This document shows positions 28,845 to 38,049 of a stretch of DNA of 64,000 nucleotides, piece after piece. This stretch comes from Brachybacterium sp036311905. GTDB taxonomy: Bacteria; Actinomycetota; Actinomycetes; Actinomycetales; Dermabacteraceae. The position numbers were made by a program, and so were the translations under genes. The notes beneath the pieces are model-generated. The model had not been told where the DNA came from and did not search any database. It saw only the letters and a program-made list of their open reading frames with translations. The stretch spans positions 124,001 to 188,000 of the forward strand of contig NZ_JAZDCH010000025.1 of assembly GCF_036311905.1 (NCBI RefSeq). The letters run 5' to 3'. Each line of letters begins with the position of its first letter. Positions within the stretch are counted from its first letter, which is position 1.

Positions 28845-29860
28845 CGGTCCATGCTAGCGGCCGCGCCGGGGGCGGCCGCAGTGGAGCCGCGCACGATCAG
28901 CTGGGGCCGCACGACGACCTCGGTGCGGGCGGGGCGCCGGCTGTCCTCCCCGCCGCCGAGGGCGGTCCGCACGGCGGCGCGGGCCATCGAGGGGACGGTC
29001 TGGCGCACGGTGGTCAGCGCCGGGTGGGTGAGGGAGGCCCAGAAGACGTCGTCGTAGCCCACGATCGAGACATCGCGCGGGACCTCGAGGCCGCGGGAGC
29101 GCACTCCTTCGAAGGCGCCGACGGCCATGACGTCGGAGCCGCAGACGATCGCGGTGACGCCGCGGTCCAACAGCTCGCGCGCCGCCTCGTAGCCGCCCGC
29201 ATAGGAGAAGTCGGTGAAGGCGACCGGCTGGCCCTCCTCGCCCCAACGGGCGGTGCCGGCCTCGAAGGCGCGCAGCTTCTCGCGCACGGGCCACGTGTGC
29301 TCATCGCCCACGGCGAGGCCCACGCGGCGGTGGCCGAGCTCGTGGAGGTGGGCGAGGACGATGTCCACGGCATGCTCGTCGTCGGTGGAGACGAAGGCGG
29401 CGTCGAGGTCCGGCTGCACGCCGTTGATGAGGACGAGTGGGATCCCGGCGCTGGTCACCTCGCGGTAGTGGTCCAGCGGGGCGCTCTGCTGCGCGTGGTG
29501 GCCGGAGACGACGATGACCGCGGTGACCCCGGCATGCACGAAGCGTTGCAAGATCTCTCGCTCGCGCTCCACGGTCCGGGCACGGATGCCCACGAGAGTG
29601 GAGGCGCCGCGCTCGAAGAGCTCCGCCTCGAGGCGCTCGACCCAGGCGGCGAAGACCTGGTTGCTGAGGTCCGGCACGAGCAGCCCGACCACGGGGCCGT
29701 GCCCCACGGCGGAGGGCTCCACGACGCGGCCGAGGCGCCGGGCGACGTCGAGGACCGCGGTGCGCGTGGCCTCGTTGACCCTGGACTTGCCGTTCAGGAC
29801 GCGGGAGACCGTGGCCTCGCTGACCCCGGCCTCACGGGCGATATCGATGAGCCGCGCCAT
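28841..29860 (-). CDS. LacI-family repressor of the maltodextrin genes
   Basis: A 339-residue repressor with an N-terminal helix-turn-helix (LIDIAREAGVSEATVSRVLN) and the hinge VNEATRTAVLDVARRLG, followed by a periplasmic-binding-protein-like sensor domain (VGLLVPDLSNQVFAAWVERL, ICGSDVMAVGAFEGVR pattern). It is divergent from malE, with 160 nt between starts, and probably binds the GCAAGATCTTGC palindrome in that gap, blocking malE-malF-malG until a maltodextrin appears. The start is ATG 29860, with GGAAGGGG upstream. Its stop overlaps the trpS start, an odd pairing of a sugar regulator with a housekeeping gene. Confidence 0.9.
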   Translation of the reverse strand: MARLIDIAREAGVSEATVSRVLNGKSRVNEATRTAVLDVARRLGRVVEPSAVGHGPVVGLLVPDLSNQVFAAWVERLEAELFERGASTLVGIRARTVEREREILQRFVHAGVTAVIVVSGHHAQQSAPLDHYREVTSAGIPLVLINGVQPDLDAAFVSTDDEHAVDIVLAHLHELGHRRVGLAVGDEHTWPVREKLRAFEAGTARWGEEGQPVAFTDFSYAGGYEAARELLDRGVTAIVCGSDVMAVGAFEGVRSRGLEVPRDVSIVGYDDVFWASLTHPALTTVRQTVPSMARAAVRTALGGGEDSRRPARTEVVVRPQLIVRGSTAAAPGAAASMDR

Positions 29861-29913
29861 CAGGCCGCCCCTTCCTGACCCGCGGCGTCCTCGCCGTTGC
29901 CGGATCGTAATCT

Positions 29914-29961
29914 GCAAGATCTTGCGTATTCTTGCACATCCGGGCGGTTCGGTTCTACAGT
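29914..29961 (+). promoter_or_regulatory. Operator and promoter of the malE operon
   Basis: A perfect palindrome GCAAGATCTTGC (29914-29925) of LacI-family type is followed 5 nt later by another CTTGCA half-site. The probable -35 TTGCAC (29932-29937) lies inside the second half-site, and TACAGT (29956-29961) is the -10, with an 18-nt spacer. A repressor bound here would cover the -35. The CTTGC direct repeats recall the MalR sites of streptomycetes. Confidence 0.78.
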
Positions 29962-30020
29962 GACGCCACCAGGCACAGGCCTGCCCCGGTCGAGTACGAC
30001 CACGATTCAAAGGAGAAGAC

Positions 30021-31310
30021 GTGCAGATCCGTCGAAAGAGCTTCCTCGCCCTCAGCGGCCTCGCCGCCACCACCACCATGCTCGCCGCGTGCGGCGGCTC
30101 CGACTCCGGCGACTCGGGCACCACCGGCTCCGGCGCGTCCGACGCCGGCGGCGACGCTGCGGCCGACGGCGCGGCGCCCACTCGCGCCGACGCCGACCTC
30201 GTCATCTGGACCGACGAGGTGAAGGCCGCGTCCCTCGAGGAGCCGGCCGCCGCGTGGGGCGAGGCCAACGGTTTCACCGTCGCCGTGCAGATCGTCGCCG
30301 ACGACCTCCAGGGCAACTTCGTCACCGCCAACCAGGCCGGCAACGGCCCGGACATGATCGTCGCCGCGCATGACTGGATCGGGAACCTCGTGCAGAACGG
30401 CTCGATCTCCCCCATCCAGCTGCCGGGCAACGCCACCACCGACATCGCGCCGATCGGCATCGAGGCCGTGACCTACGACAGCCAGACCTACGGCGTCCCC
30501 TACGCGGTCGAGACCCTCGTGATGTTCGCGAACAACGCCCTGACCGATGTCCCCGAGCCGGCCACGGTCGAGGAGATGGTCGAGGCGGCGAAGGCTGGCG
30601 GCGCCGAGCATGTGCTGTCGCTGCCGGTTGGCGAGCAGGGCGACGCTTACCACATGGAGCCGTTCTACACCTCTGCTGGCGGCTACCTGTTCGGCAGGGA
30701 CTCCGAGGGCAACCTCGATCCCTCGGACGTGGGTGTCGGCCAGGAAGGCTCGATCGTCGCCGGGGAGAAGATCAAGGAGCTCGGTGAACAGGGTGTGCTC
30801 TCCACGTCCATCTCGGGCGACAACGCGATCTCCCTGTTCACCGACGGCAAGGCTGCTTACCTGGTCTCCGGCCCGTGGGCGCTCGAGGACATCCGCACCG
30901 CCGAGATCGACTTCACCATGGCTGCGGTGCCCGGCTTCGAAGGCCTCAACCCGGCCGTGCCCTTCGCAGGCGTCAACGCCTTCTACGTCGCGGCAGGTGG
31001 CAAGAACCCGGCGATCGCCCAGCAGTTCGCCACTGCCGTCGCTTCCTCTCCCGACATCGTCGAGCAGATGTTCCCGAAGAACGAGCTGCCGCCGGTGAAC
31101 CTCGCACTGCAGGACAAGCTCGCTGCGGACTACCCCGAGATCGTCAAGATCGCGGAGCTCGCCGGGGGCGGCGAGCCGATGCCCTCGATCCCCGAGATGG
31201 CCGCCATCTGGCAGCCGCTCGGCCAGGCCCAGGCGAACATCGTCGGCGGCGCCGATCCCGAGTCCACCATGGTTTCGGCCGGCGAGGAGATCACCAGCCA
31301 GATCGGCTGA
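30021..31310 (+). CDS. malE: Maltodextrin ABC transporter substrate-binding lipoprotein
   Basis: A 429-residue extracellular solute-binding protein. The signal peptide ends in a lipobox, TMLAAC (Cys24), so it is a lipoprotein tethered to the outer face of the membrane. The mature part (ADLVIWTDEVKAASLEEPAA, PIGIEAVTYDSQTYGVPYAV) matches MalE-type maltose/maltodextrin binders. It starts with GTG at 30021; AGGAG lies 6 nt upstream. It is first in the operon with malF, malG and a GH13 gene. A hairpin follows and may protect this mRNA segment, which usually needs more copies than the permeases. Confidence 0.93.
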   Translation: MQIRRKSFLALSGLAATTTMLAACGGSDSGDSGTTGSGASDAGGDAAADGAAPTRADADLVIWTDEVKAASLEEPAAAWGEANGFTVAVQIVADDLQGNFVTANQAGNGPDMIVAAHDWIGNLVQNGSISPIQLPGNATTDIAPIGIEAVTYDSQTYGVPYAVETLVMFANNALTDVPEPATVEEMVEAAKAGGAEHVLSLPVGEQGDAYHMEPFYTSAGGYLFGRDSEGNLDPSDVGVGQEGSIVAGEKIKELGEQGVLSTSISGDNAISLFTDGKAAYLVSGPWALEDIRTAEIDFTMAAVPGFEGLNPAVPFAGVNAFYVAAGGKNPAIAQQFATAVASSPDIVEQMFPKNELPPVNLALQDKLAADYPEIVKIAELAGGGEPMPSIPEMAAIWQPLGQAQANIVGGADPESTMVSAGEEITSQIG

Positions 31311-31318
31311 CCCGCGAC

Positions 31319-31358
31319 GCGCGGGCCGGTGGGTTCTCGACCTCCCGCCGGCCCGCGC
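31319..31358 (+). terminator. Intra-operon hairpin after malE
   Basis: An 11-bp stem, GCGCGGGCCGG (31319-31329) with its complement at 31348-31358, extended by GGG/CCC across one mismatch. It sits right after the malE stop. Such stem-loops between the binding-protein gene and the permease genes often stabilise the binding-protein mRNA or partly end transcription. Confidence 0.75.
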
Positions 31359-31536
31359 GCCCCTCCTTCGCGCCCTGCGACAGCCCACCCTCGCGGCACC
31401 CCGTCCCCCTGAAAGACAGAAAGAAGGAAGGTGGGACGGGGGGCGGGTGAGTTGTTGTCCCCCCCCCCCCCCCCCCCCCCCCCCGCCCCTCCTTCGCGCC
31501 CTGCGACAGCCCACCCTCGCGGCACCCCGTCCCCCT
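31359..31536. repeat. 52-nt direct repeat around a run of 26 C (suspect assembly)
   Basis: A 52-nt sequence at 31359-31410 recurs without a mismatch at 31485-31536. Between them lie 48 nt of unusual, purine-rich sequence (GAAAGACAGAAAGAAGGAAG and so on) and a run of 26 C at 31459-31484. This fills most of the 283-nt gap between malE and malF. The shape suggests a read end joined in error rather than a biological repeat. Confidence 0.8.
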
Positions 31537-31593
31537 CCGCTCTCATCCCGCGCCTGCTCCGGCGCGCACGTCCTCCCGAAAGGCAGCGACGCC

Positions 31594-33174
31594 ATGTCCT
31601 CCACCCATGCGCCCGCTCTCCGCGAGCGAACCACCACGATCCCAGCAGTGCTGGCACGGGTGGCGTTCCTCGGCGCCGTCCTCGCCGTGGCCGCCTTCAC
31701 GATCCCGGTGATGATCCAGCTCCAGCAGTGGATGTGGCTGTGCGTCACCGTCCTCGCCGCTGCCGCGATCTTCCTGCTGTACTCCACCCGACGCTTCGTG
31801 CCCGGGAAGTACCTCTTCCCCGGCACCTTCTTCCTGGTGGTCTTCCTGATCACCCCGATCATCCTGACGGTGGGCTACTCGTTCACGAACTTCGGCGATG
31901 GAACGCGCGGGACCAAGGAGCAGGCGATCGACTCGATCGTCGCGAACTCCGTGCAGCAGACGGAGGACTCCACCTGGTACAACCTCTCCGTCGCCACCCA
32001 GGGAGACCCGGTCGAGGGTCCCTTCACCCTGTTCCTGGTCGACCCTGAGACGGGCACCGTCTACACCGGGTCCGAAGATCTTCCTTTGGAGGAGATCCCT
32101 GCCTCGGACGTCACCGTCACCTCCGGCTTCGTCACCGATGCCAGCGGCTACGAGATCCTCGACGCGCGCGAGATCAACACCGCTTACGACACCCTCCAGC
32201 AGCTCGCAGTGCCCATCACCGACTCCTCCGCGGTCAAGATCCAGGGCGCGAACCAGGCCTTCGAGGGCACGACCGTGCTCAGCTACGACGAGGCCACCGA
32301 TACCCTCACCAACTCCCGCACGGGTGAGACCTTCACCGTCGGCAAGGTCGGTGACACCGAGTACTTCGTCAACGCCGATGGAGAGCGAGCCTTCAGCCAG
32401 TCGTGGCTTCAGAACGTCGGCCTGAACAACTACGAGCGGCTGTTCACCAACGCGAACATCGCCAAGCAGTTCGGCGCAGCCTTCGCGTGGACTCTGGTCT
32501 TCGCGCTCGGCTCGGTGCTCCTCACCTTCGTGGTGGGCTTCGCTCTCGCACTCGTGCTCAACGACGAGCGGCTGGCCGGGCGCCGCCTCTACCGCTCCGT
32601 CCTCCTCATGCCGTACGCGGTGCCCGGATTCATCTCGCTCCTGGTCTGGTCCAACTTCTACAACCGCGACTTCGGGCTGATCAACGAGACGCTGGGACTG
32701 GATCTCAACTGGCTGGGCGATCCCACCCTGGCGAAGGCCGCCGTGCTGCTGACGAACCTGTGGATGGGCTTCCCCTACATGTTCATCGTCTCCACCGGCG
32801 CGCTGCAGTCCATCCCGAGCGACGTCATGGAGGCGGCGCGCATGGATGGAGCGAGCCGACTGCAGACCACGATCAAGGTCGTCACCCCGCTCCTGCTCGT
32901 GGCCGTCGCCCCGCTGCTCGTGGCGTCCTTCGCCTTCAACTTCAACAACTTCAATGCGATCCAGCTGCTCACCGAGGGCGGGCCCTTCCTACCGGGCGAA
33001 TACACCCGTGGTGGTACCGACATCCTGATCTCGATGATCTACCGCATCGCCTTCGGCGGCTCGGGAGCGGACTTCGGGTTCGCCTCGGCAGTCTCCGTCG
33101 CTCTGTTCGCCCTCACCGGGGTGCTCGCGGCGATCCAGTTCCGATTCACCAACGTCCTCGAAGACGTCAACTGA
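31594..33174 (+). CDS. malF: Maltodextrin ABC transporter permease MalF
   Basis: A 526-residue permease. Three N-terminal transmembrane helices are followed by a large external domain (about residues 110-270) like that of enterobacterial MalF, then the core helices and the EAA loop seen in MEAARMDGASRLQTTIKVV, which docks on the ATPase. It pairs with MalG. The ATG is supported by GAAAGG upstream. No ATPase gene is in the operon; as in other actinobacteria a shared MsiK-type ATPase elsewhere probably powers it. Confidence 0.93.
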   Translation: MSSTHAPALRERTTTIPAVLARVAFLGAVLAVAAFTIPVMIQLQQWMWLCVTVLAAAAIFLLYSTRRFVPGKYLFPGTFFLVVFLITPIILTVGYSFTNFGDGTRGTKEQAIDSIVANSVQQTEDSTWYNLSVATQGDPVEGPFTLFLVDPETGTVYTGSEDLPLEEIPASDVTVTSGFVTDASGYEILDAREINTAYDTLQQLAVPITDSSAVKIQGANQAFEGTTVLSYDEATDTLTNSRTGETFTVGKVGDTEYFVNADGERAFSQSWLQNVGLNNYERLFTNANIAKQFGAAFAWTLVFALGSVLLTFVVGFALALVLNDERLAGRRLYRSVLLMPYAVPGFISLLVWSNFYNRDFGLINETLGLDLNWLGDPTLAKAAVLLTNLWMGFPYMFIVSTGALQSIPSDVMEAARMDGASRLQTTIKVVTPLLLVAVAPLLVASFAFNFNNFNAIQLLTEGGPFLPGEYTRGGTDILISMIYRIAFGGSGADFGFASAVSVALFALTGVLAAIQFRFTNVLEDVN

Positions 33175-33188
33175 GAGGGGACTTCGAG

Positions 33189-34088
33189 ATGAGCACTTCC
33201 ACTGCACCCCGTACTCCGGTGACGACGCGCCGGCTGCCGTTCCGCCGCTGGATGGCCGAGGTCGGCTGGCGGCACCTCGTGGGCATCGCCGCGATGGCCT
33301 TCGCGGCCTTCCCGATCCTCTTCGTCATCTCCGCGTCGGTGAACCCGCTGGGGACCGTGTCCTCCTCGGGGCTGCTCCCCCGCGCTTTCAGCCTCGTCCA
33401 CTACCAGACGCTGATCAGCGGCGCTCGGGGCCCCTTCCTCCAGTGGTACCTGAACACGATCATCGTGTGCGGGATCGTCGCGCTGGTGCAGGTCTTCCTG
33501 TCCACCCTCGCAGCCTATGCCTTCAGCCGCTTCCGGTTCTCCGGCCGCAGGATCGGCCTGCTCTCGCTGCTGCTGGTGATGATGTTCCCGGCGATCCTCG
33601 CGATGATCGCGGTGTACACGATGATCTCCGGCCTGGGCCAGATCATCCCGTTCCTGGGGCTGAACTCCCTGCCCGGCTACATCGTGGTGCTGCTGGGCGG
33701 CTCGCTGGGCCAGGTGTGGCTCATCAAGGGGTTCTTCGACACCGTGCCGAAGGAACTGGACGAGGCTGCCACGATCGACGGCTGCACGCACTGGCAGGTC
33801 TTCACGAAGATCCTGCTGCCCACGCTCACCCCGATCCTCGCCACGACGGTCCTGCTGGCCCTCGTGGGCGTGCTCAGCGAGTTCCTGCTGGGCTCGATCT
33901 TCCTCACTGCGGATGACAAGAAGACACTCGCGGTGGGCATGTACGGCATGCTGCTCGGCGACCGCTCCAACAACCTCGGAGTGTTCGCGGCGGGATCCGT
34001 GATGATCATGATCCCGGTGATCATCCTGTACCAGTTCCTGCAGCGTTACATCGTGGGCGGCTCCACCGCCGGCGCGGTGAAGGGTTGA
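33189..34088 (+). CDS. malG: Maltodextrin ABC transporter permease MalG
   Basis: A 299-residue permease with about six membrane helices and the conserved EAA loop (DEAATIDGCTHWQVFTKILL). The N-terminus is a 25-residue cytoplasmic leader. GAGAGGGG lies 8 nt before the ATG, 14 nt after the malF stop, so both are made from one transcript. The C-terminal QRYIVGGSTAGAVKG is the usual MalG ending. Confidence 0.94.
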   Translation: MSTSTAPRTPVTTRRLPFRRWMAEVGWRHLVGIAAMAFAAFPILFVISASVNPLGTVSSSGLLPRAFSLVHYQTLISGARGPFLQWYLNTIIVCGIVALVQVFLSTLAAYAFSRFRFSGRRIGLLSLLLVMMFPAILAMIAVYTMISGLGQIIPFLGLNSLPGYIVVLLGGSLGQVWLIKGFFDTVPKELDEAATIDGCTHWQVFTKILLPTLTPILATTVLLALVGVLSEFLLGSIFLTADDKKTLAVGMYGMLLGDRSNNLGVFAAGSVMIMIPVIILYQFLQRYIVGGSTAGAVKG

Positions 34089-34096
34089 TCGTCTCC

Positions 34097-36097
34097 ATGC
34101 CGCTGCATTCCTCGTCCACCTCCCCAGTGTCCTTCGCCGAGGGCACTGAGGTGCCGCTGCTGGAGCAGCCGCACCACGACAGCGGACCCGCCTTCCTCCC
34201 TCTGGCCCCGCGTCGCCTCGGTGACCTGGCAAGAGTGCGAGTGCACGTCCCCGCCGCCTATCCGGCGAGCGGCCTCGCGATGCGGTGGATCATCGATGGC
34301 GAGATCCGCACAGCGGAGCTGGAGCGCGTCGCGGAGGACCCCGCAGGTGCCTGGTGGGAAGCGGAGCTCGTGGCCGCGAACCCACTGGTCCCCTACCGGT
34401 TCTGCGTGCTCGCGAAGGAGGGTGCACGCACGGCGTCCGGCGCACCGGTCCCGGCCTATGCCTGGCTCACCGCAGCCGGACTGGTGCCCTGGGACGTGTC
34501 GGACGTGACGGACTTCCGCCTGGTGGCGCATGAGCCCGCACCGGAGTGGGTGGCCGACGCCATCGTGTACCAGATCTTCCCGGACCGCTTCGCGCGCAGC
34601 GCGCAGTCACCGACCGATGCCGACGGACGTCCCGCCCCTGCGGAACTGCCCGAATGGGCTCTGCCGCGCGCATGGGATGAAGAACCCGCGGCGCACGGCG
34701 AGATCACCGGTCGTCAGTACTACGGGGGCGACCTCGACGGGATCATCGAGCGCCTGGATCACATCGCCGGACTCGGGGCGGACACGATCTACCTCACCCC
34801 GGTGTTCCCGGCCGGTTCCGTGCACCGCTACGACGCTTCCACCTTCGACCAGGTCGATCCTCTGCTCGGCGGCGACGAGGCACTCGTGCGGCTGGTCAAG
34901 GCGGTCCATGCCCGCGGCATGCGCCTGGTGCTGGACCTCACCACCAACCACACCGGAGACACCCACGAGTGGTTCCGCACCGCCTGCGCGGACGCGGACT
35001 CCCCCGAGGCAGGCTTCTACCTCTTCGAGGACCACCCCCACCGATACGTCAGCTGGCTCGATGTGGCGTCCCTGCCCAAGCTGGACCTCCGCTCCGCCGA
35101 GCTGCGGAGCCGCCTGACGCGGGGGCCGAAGAGCGTCGTGGGACGCTATGTCGCTCCGCCCTTCAACGCCGACGGCTGGCGGATCGACGTGGCGAACATG
35201 ACCGGCCGTCACGGCGCGGTCGACCTCACGCACGAGGTCGCCCGGGAGATCCGCGGGACTCTGCGCGACGCCGCTGCGGCAACAGCGCGGGAGACCTGGC
35301 TCGTCGCGGAGCACGGGCATGATGCGAGCGGCGATCTCGCCGGTGATGGCTGGCACGGGACCATGAACTACACCGGCTTCACCCGGCCTCTGTGGGCATG
35401 GCTCGCCGACCCGGAGAGCACCCTGAACTGGCTGGGTCTGCCGATGGCTCTGCCGAAGCTGCCGGGATCCTCCGTGGCACGGACGCTTCGCTCGTACAAC
35501 GCGCAGCTGCCCTGGCCCTCCCGACTCCACTCCCAGAACCAGCTCTCCAGCCATGACACCCCGCGCACCCGCACAGTGGTCGGGACGCGCGAACGCCAGC
35601 TCACCGCACTCGCCGCGCTCGCGGCGCTGCCGGGTGTGCCCACGGTGTTCGCCGGCGATGAGCTCGGCGCGGAGGGGCTCACCGGGGAGCATTCGCGCAT
35701 CCCGATGCCCTGGACTGCGATCGAGGACCGCGACGGGTCGGTGATCGATCTCGAGGTGCTCGAGGAGACGGAGGCGCTGCTCGGTCTCCGGCGTGCCGAG
35801 ATCGCGCTCCGGCGCGGTGGGCTGCGCTGGCTGCACATCGGGCACGACGCCCTGGTGCTGCTGCGCACGCATCCCGACGGGGACGTTCTCGTCCATCTCG
35901 CCCGCAGCGCGCACGAGGAGATCACCCTGGATCTCTCCACGCTCCCCGACGTCGGCGCTGTGGACGTGCTGCGCTCCGTCGGCGGGGCGTCCTCTCAGGT
36001 CGACTCCGGACCACCGGAGCTGCGTCTCCGCGCCGACGAGGCAGGAGCCTCGCTGTTCCGCCTCAGCCACAGCGCCGCGACGCCGTCTCTGGCCTGA
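34097..36097 (+). CDS. GH13 maltodextrin-hydrolysing enzyme (neopullulanase / maltodextrin glucosidase type)
   Basis: A 666-residue alpha-amylase-family enzyme. An N-terminal beta-domain of about 150 residues precedes the barrel. The four GH13 regions are DLTTNHTG, GWRIDVANMTG (nucleophile Asp364), LVAEHGHD (acid/base Glu405) and SSHDTPRT. With no signal peptide it acts inside the cell on imported dextrins. A TTG at 34085 overlapping the malG stop is an alternative start, but GAAGGG upstream suits the ATG at 34097 better. The N-domain resembles the CBM34-type domain of cyclomaltodextrinases and MalZ. Confidence 0.88.
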   Translation: MPLHSSSTSPVSFAEGTEVPLLEQPHHDSGPAFLPLAPRRLGDLARVRVHVPAAYPASGLAMRWIIDGEIRTAELERVAEDPAGAWWEAELVAANPLVPYRFCVLAKEGARTASGAPVPAYAWLTAAGLVPWDVSDVTDFRLVAHEPAPEWVADAIVYQIFPDRFARSAQSPTDADGRPAPAELPEWALPRAWDEEPAAHGEITGRQYYGGDLDGIIERLDHIAGLGADTIYLTPVFPAGSVHRYDASTFDQVDPLLGGDEALVRLVKAVHARGMRLVLDLTTNHTGDTHEWFRTACADADSPEAGFYLFEDHPHRYVSWLDVASLPKLDLRSAELRSRLTRGPKSVVGRYVAPPFNADGWRIDVANMTGRHGAVDLTHEVAREIRGTLRDAAAATARETWLVAEHGHDASGDLAGDGWHGTMNYTGFTRPLWAWLADPESTLNWLGLPMALPKLPGSSVARTLRSYNAQLPWPSRLHSQNQLSSHDTPRTRTVVGTRERQLTALAALAALPGVPTVFAGDELGAEGLTGEHSRIPMPWTAIEDRDGSVIDLEVLEETEALLGLRRAEIALRRGGLRWLHIGHDALVLLRTHPDGDVLVHLARSAHEEITLDLSTLPDVGAVDVLRSVGGASSQVDSGPPELRLRADEAGASLFRLSHSAATPSLA

Positions 36098-36171
36098 CCT
36101 CTCGCCGGCCGCCCACGCCGACTCCCACTGCCATTGAACCTCTGCACCACTGCACCATCGGAAGGACCCTC

Positions 36172-37857
36172 ATGACCCAGCTTGACTCCGCCCTCACCGG
36201 CGCCCCCGCGACCCACGGCGCCCCCGAGTGGTGGCGCGATGCCGTGGTTTACCAGGTCTACCCCCGCTCCTTCGCCGACTCGGACGGCGACGGCATGGGC
36301 GACCTTCCCGGGGTCACGGCGCGCCTGCCGTACCTGCGCGATCTCGGGGTGGACGCGATCTGGCTCTCGCCTTTCTACACCTCCCCGCAGCACGACGGCG
36401 GCTACGACGTCGCCGACTACACCGACGTCGACCCCCGCTTCGGCAGCCTCGCCGACGCCGACGCCCTGATCGCCCGCGCCCACGAGCTCGGCCTGCGCGT
36501 GGTCGTCGACCTGGTCCCGAACCACTCCTCGAGCGAGCACGTCCTCTTCCAGCAGGCGCTCGCGGCGGCCCCCGGCTCCCCCGAGCGGGACCTGTATGTC
36601 TTCCGCGAGGGACGCGGCGAGCACGGCGAGCTGCCGCCGAACAACTGGACCTCGATCTTCCACGGTCCGGCCTGGACCCGCGTGACCGAGGCCGACGGCA
36701 CCCCCGGCCAGTGGTACCTGCACATCTTCGACACCTCCCAGCCGGACTGGAACTGGGACAATCCCGCCGTGCACGAGATGTTCCGCGGAGTGCTGCGCTT
36801 CTGGCTCGACCGCGGGGCCGACGGCTTCCGGGTCGACGTGGCCCACGGCATGGTCAAGCCCGAGGGCCTGCCGGATGCGACGGTGAACGCCGAGGGGCTC
36901 ATCGACATCCCCGAGGGCGAGGTGCCGGTCTACTTCGACAACGACGGGGTGCTGGACATCTACCGCGAGTGGCGGCCGATCGTCGACTCCTACGCGGGAG
37001 ATCGGATGATGGTGCTCGAGGCGTGGATCCCCGAGCACCGCCTCCCGCTGTACATCGGCCCGGAGGAAGCGCACCAGTCCTTCAACTTCGGATTCCTGCA
37101 GGCCCGCTGGGGCGTTCCGACGATGCGGGCCGCGATCGAGAAGCCGCTGGCGCTCGCCGATGCCGTCGGCGCCCCCACCACCTGGGTGCTCTCCAACCAC
37201 GACGTGATCCGCCACGCGACCCGCTACGGCTTCCCGCCGGAGCACCGCTTCGGCGAGGGCCTCTCCCGCGAGGAGGTCCCCGACACGGAGCTCGGCCGGC
37301 GGCGCGCCCGCGCGGCGACCCTGCTGATGCTCGCCCTGCCCGGCTCCGCCTACCTGTACCAGGGCGAGGAGCTGGGTCTGCCCGAGGTCGCCGACATCCC
37401 CGACGAGCTGCGCGAGGACCCCTCGCACCACCGGGCCGGGGTCCCGGGCCGCGACGGGTGCCGCGTGCCGCTGCCCTGGGAGAAGGACGCCCCTGCCTAC
37501 GGCTTCTCCCCCACCGGCGCCTCCTGGCTGCCCCAGCCGGCGGTCTTCGCCGAGCTCGCGGCGGACGTGCAGGCCGGCGATCCCACCTCCACGCTGGAGA
37601 TGTACCGGCTCGCGCTGCGCCTACGAGGGGAGCTGGGCCTGGGGCGCCATGTCGAGGGCGTCGAGTTCCCGGACGGCCTCCCGGAGGGCGTCCTCGCGGT
37701 GCGCCGCGGGAGCGTGTGGGTGCTGGTGAACACCGGCGACGCGGCGGTCGAGCTGCCCGCTCCTCTCGCCGCGGCGACCCTGCTGGTCGCCTCGGGTCCC
37801 GGGGTCGCCCGGGGCGTGCTGCCGGCGGACACCGCCGTCTGGCTCCGCACCGCTTGA
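36172..37857 (+). CDS. Alpha-glucosidase, GH13
   Basis: A 561-residue exo-acting alpha-glucosidase. GH13 regions: DLVPNHSSSEH, GFRVDVAHGM (nucleophile Asp222), MVLEAWIPE (acid/base Glu283) and LSNHDVIRHATRYG. The N-terminal WWRDAVVYQVYPRSFADSDG and the GYDVADYTDVDPRFG segment fit the oligosaccharide alpha-glucosidase (GH13_30-like) group that releases glucose from maltose and short dextrins in the cytoplasm. It follows the other GH13 gene by 74 nt with GGAAGGA before the ATG, and its base usage is a little different from the malF-malG-GH13 block, which has more A/T at third positions. Confidence 0.9.
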   Translation: MTQLDSALTGAPATHGAPEWWRDAVVYQVYPRSFADSDGDGMGDLPGVTARLPYLRDLGVDAIWLSPFYTSPQHDGGYDVADYTDVDPRFGSLADADALIARAHELGLRVVVDLVPNHSSSEHVLFQQALAAAPGSPERDLYVFREGRGEHGELPPNNWTSIFHGPAWTRVTEADGTPGQWYLHIFDTSQPDWNWDNPAVHEMFRGVLRFWLDRGADGFRVDVAHGMVKPEGLPDATVNAEGLIDIPEGEVPVYFDNDGVLDIYREWRPIVDSYAGDRMMVLEAWIPEHRLPLYIGPEEAHQSFNFGFLQARWGVPTMRAAIEKPLALADAVGAPTTWVLSNHDVIRHATRYGFPPEHRFGEGLSREEVPDTELGRRRARAATLLMLALPGSAYLYQGEELGLPEVADIPDELREDPSHHRAGVPGRDGCRVPLPWEKDAPAYGFSPTGASWLPQPAVFAELAADVQAGDPTSTLEMYRLALRLRGELGLGRHVEGVEFPDGLPEGVLAVRRGSVWVLVNTGDAAVELPAPLAAATLLVASGPGVARGVLPADTAVWLRTA

Positions 37858-38049
37858 GGGGTGGAGCGGACGGGCCCCTCCCTCACGGGACGGAGCTCGG
37901 GCGCGTTCGCGCGTGGCGGGCGGGCGCGCCACGGCGCGGCTGGTAGCGTGAGCCCGCTGCGGTGAGGCCCCGCTCGGGCTCGTTCGCCCCGCGCCGTCGC
38001 CCTCGGCCCGCCTCCCGCTCCAGCGCCCGTCCCGCGAAGGAGACCCTGC

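Noticed and set aside
31459..31484. Poly-C tract as a promoter-spacing phase switch for malF
   Set aside because: The flanking exact repeat and decaying copy point to an assembly fault; a biological switch would not need the duplicated flank.
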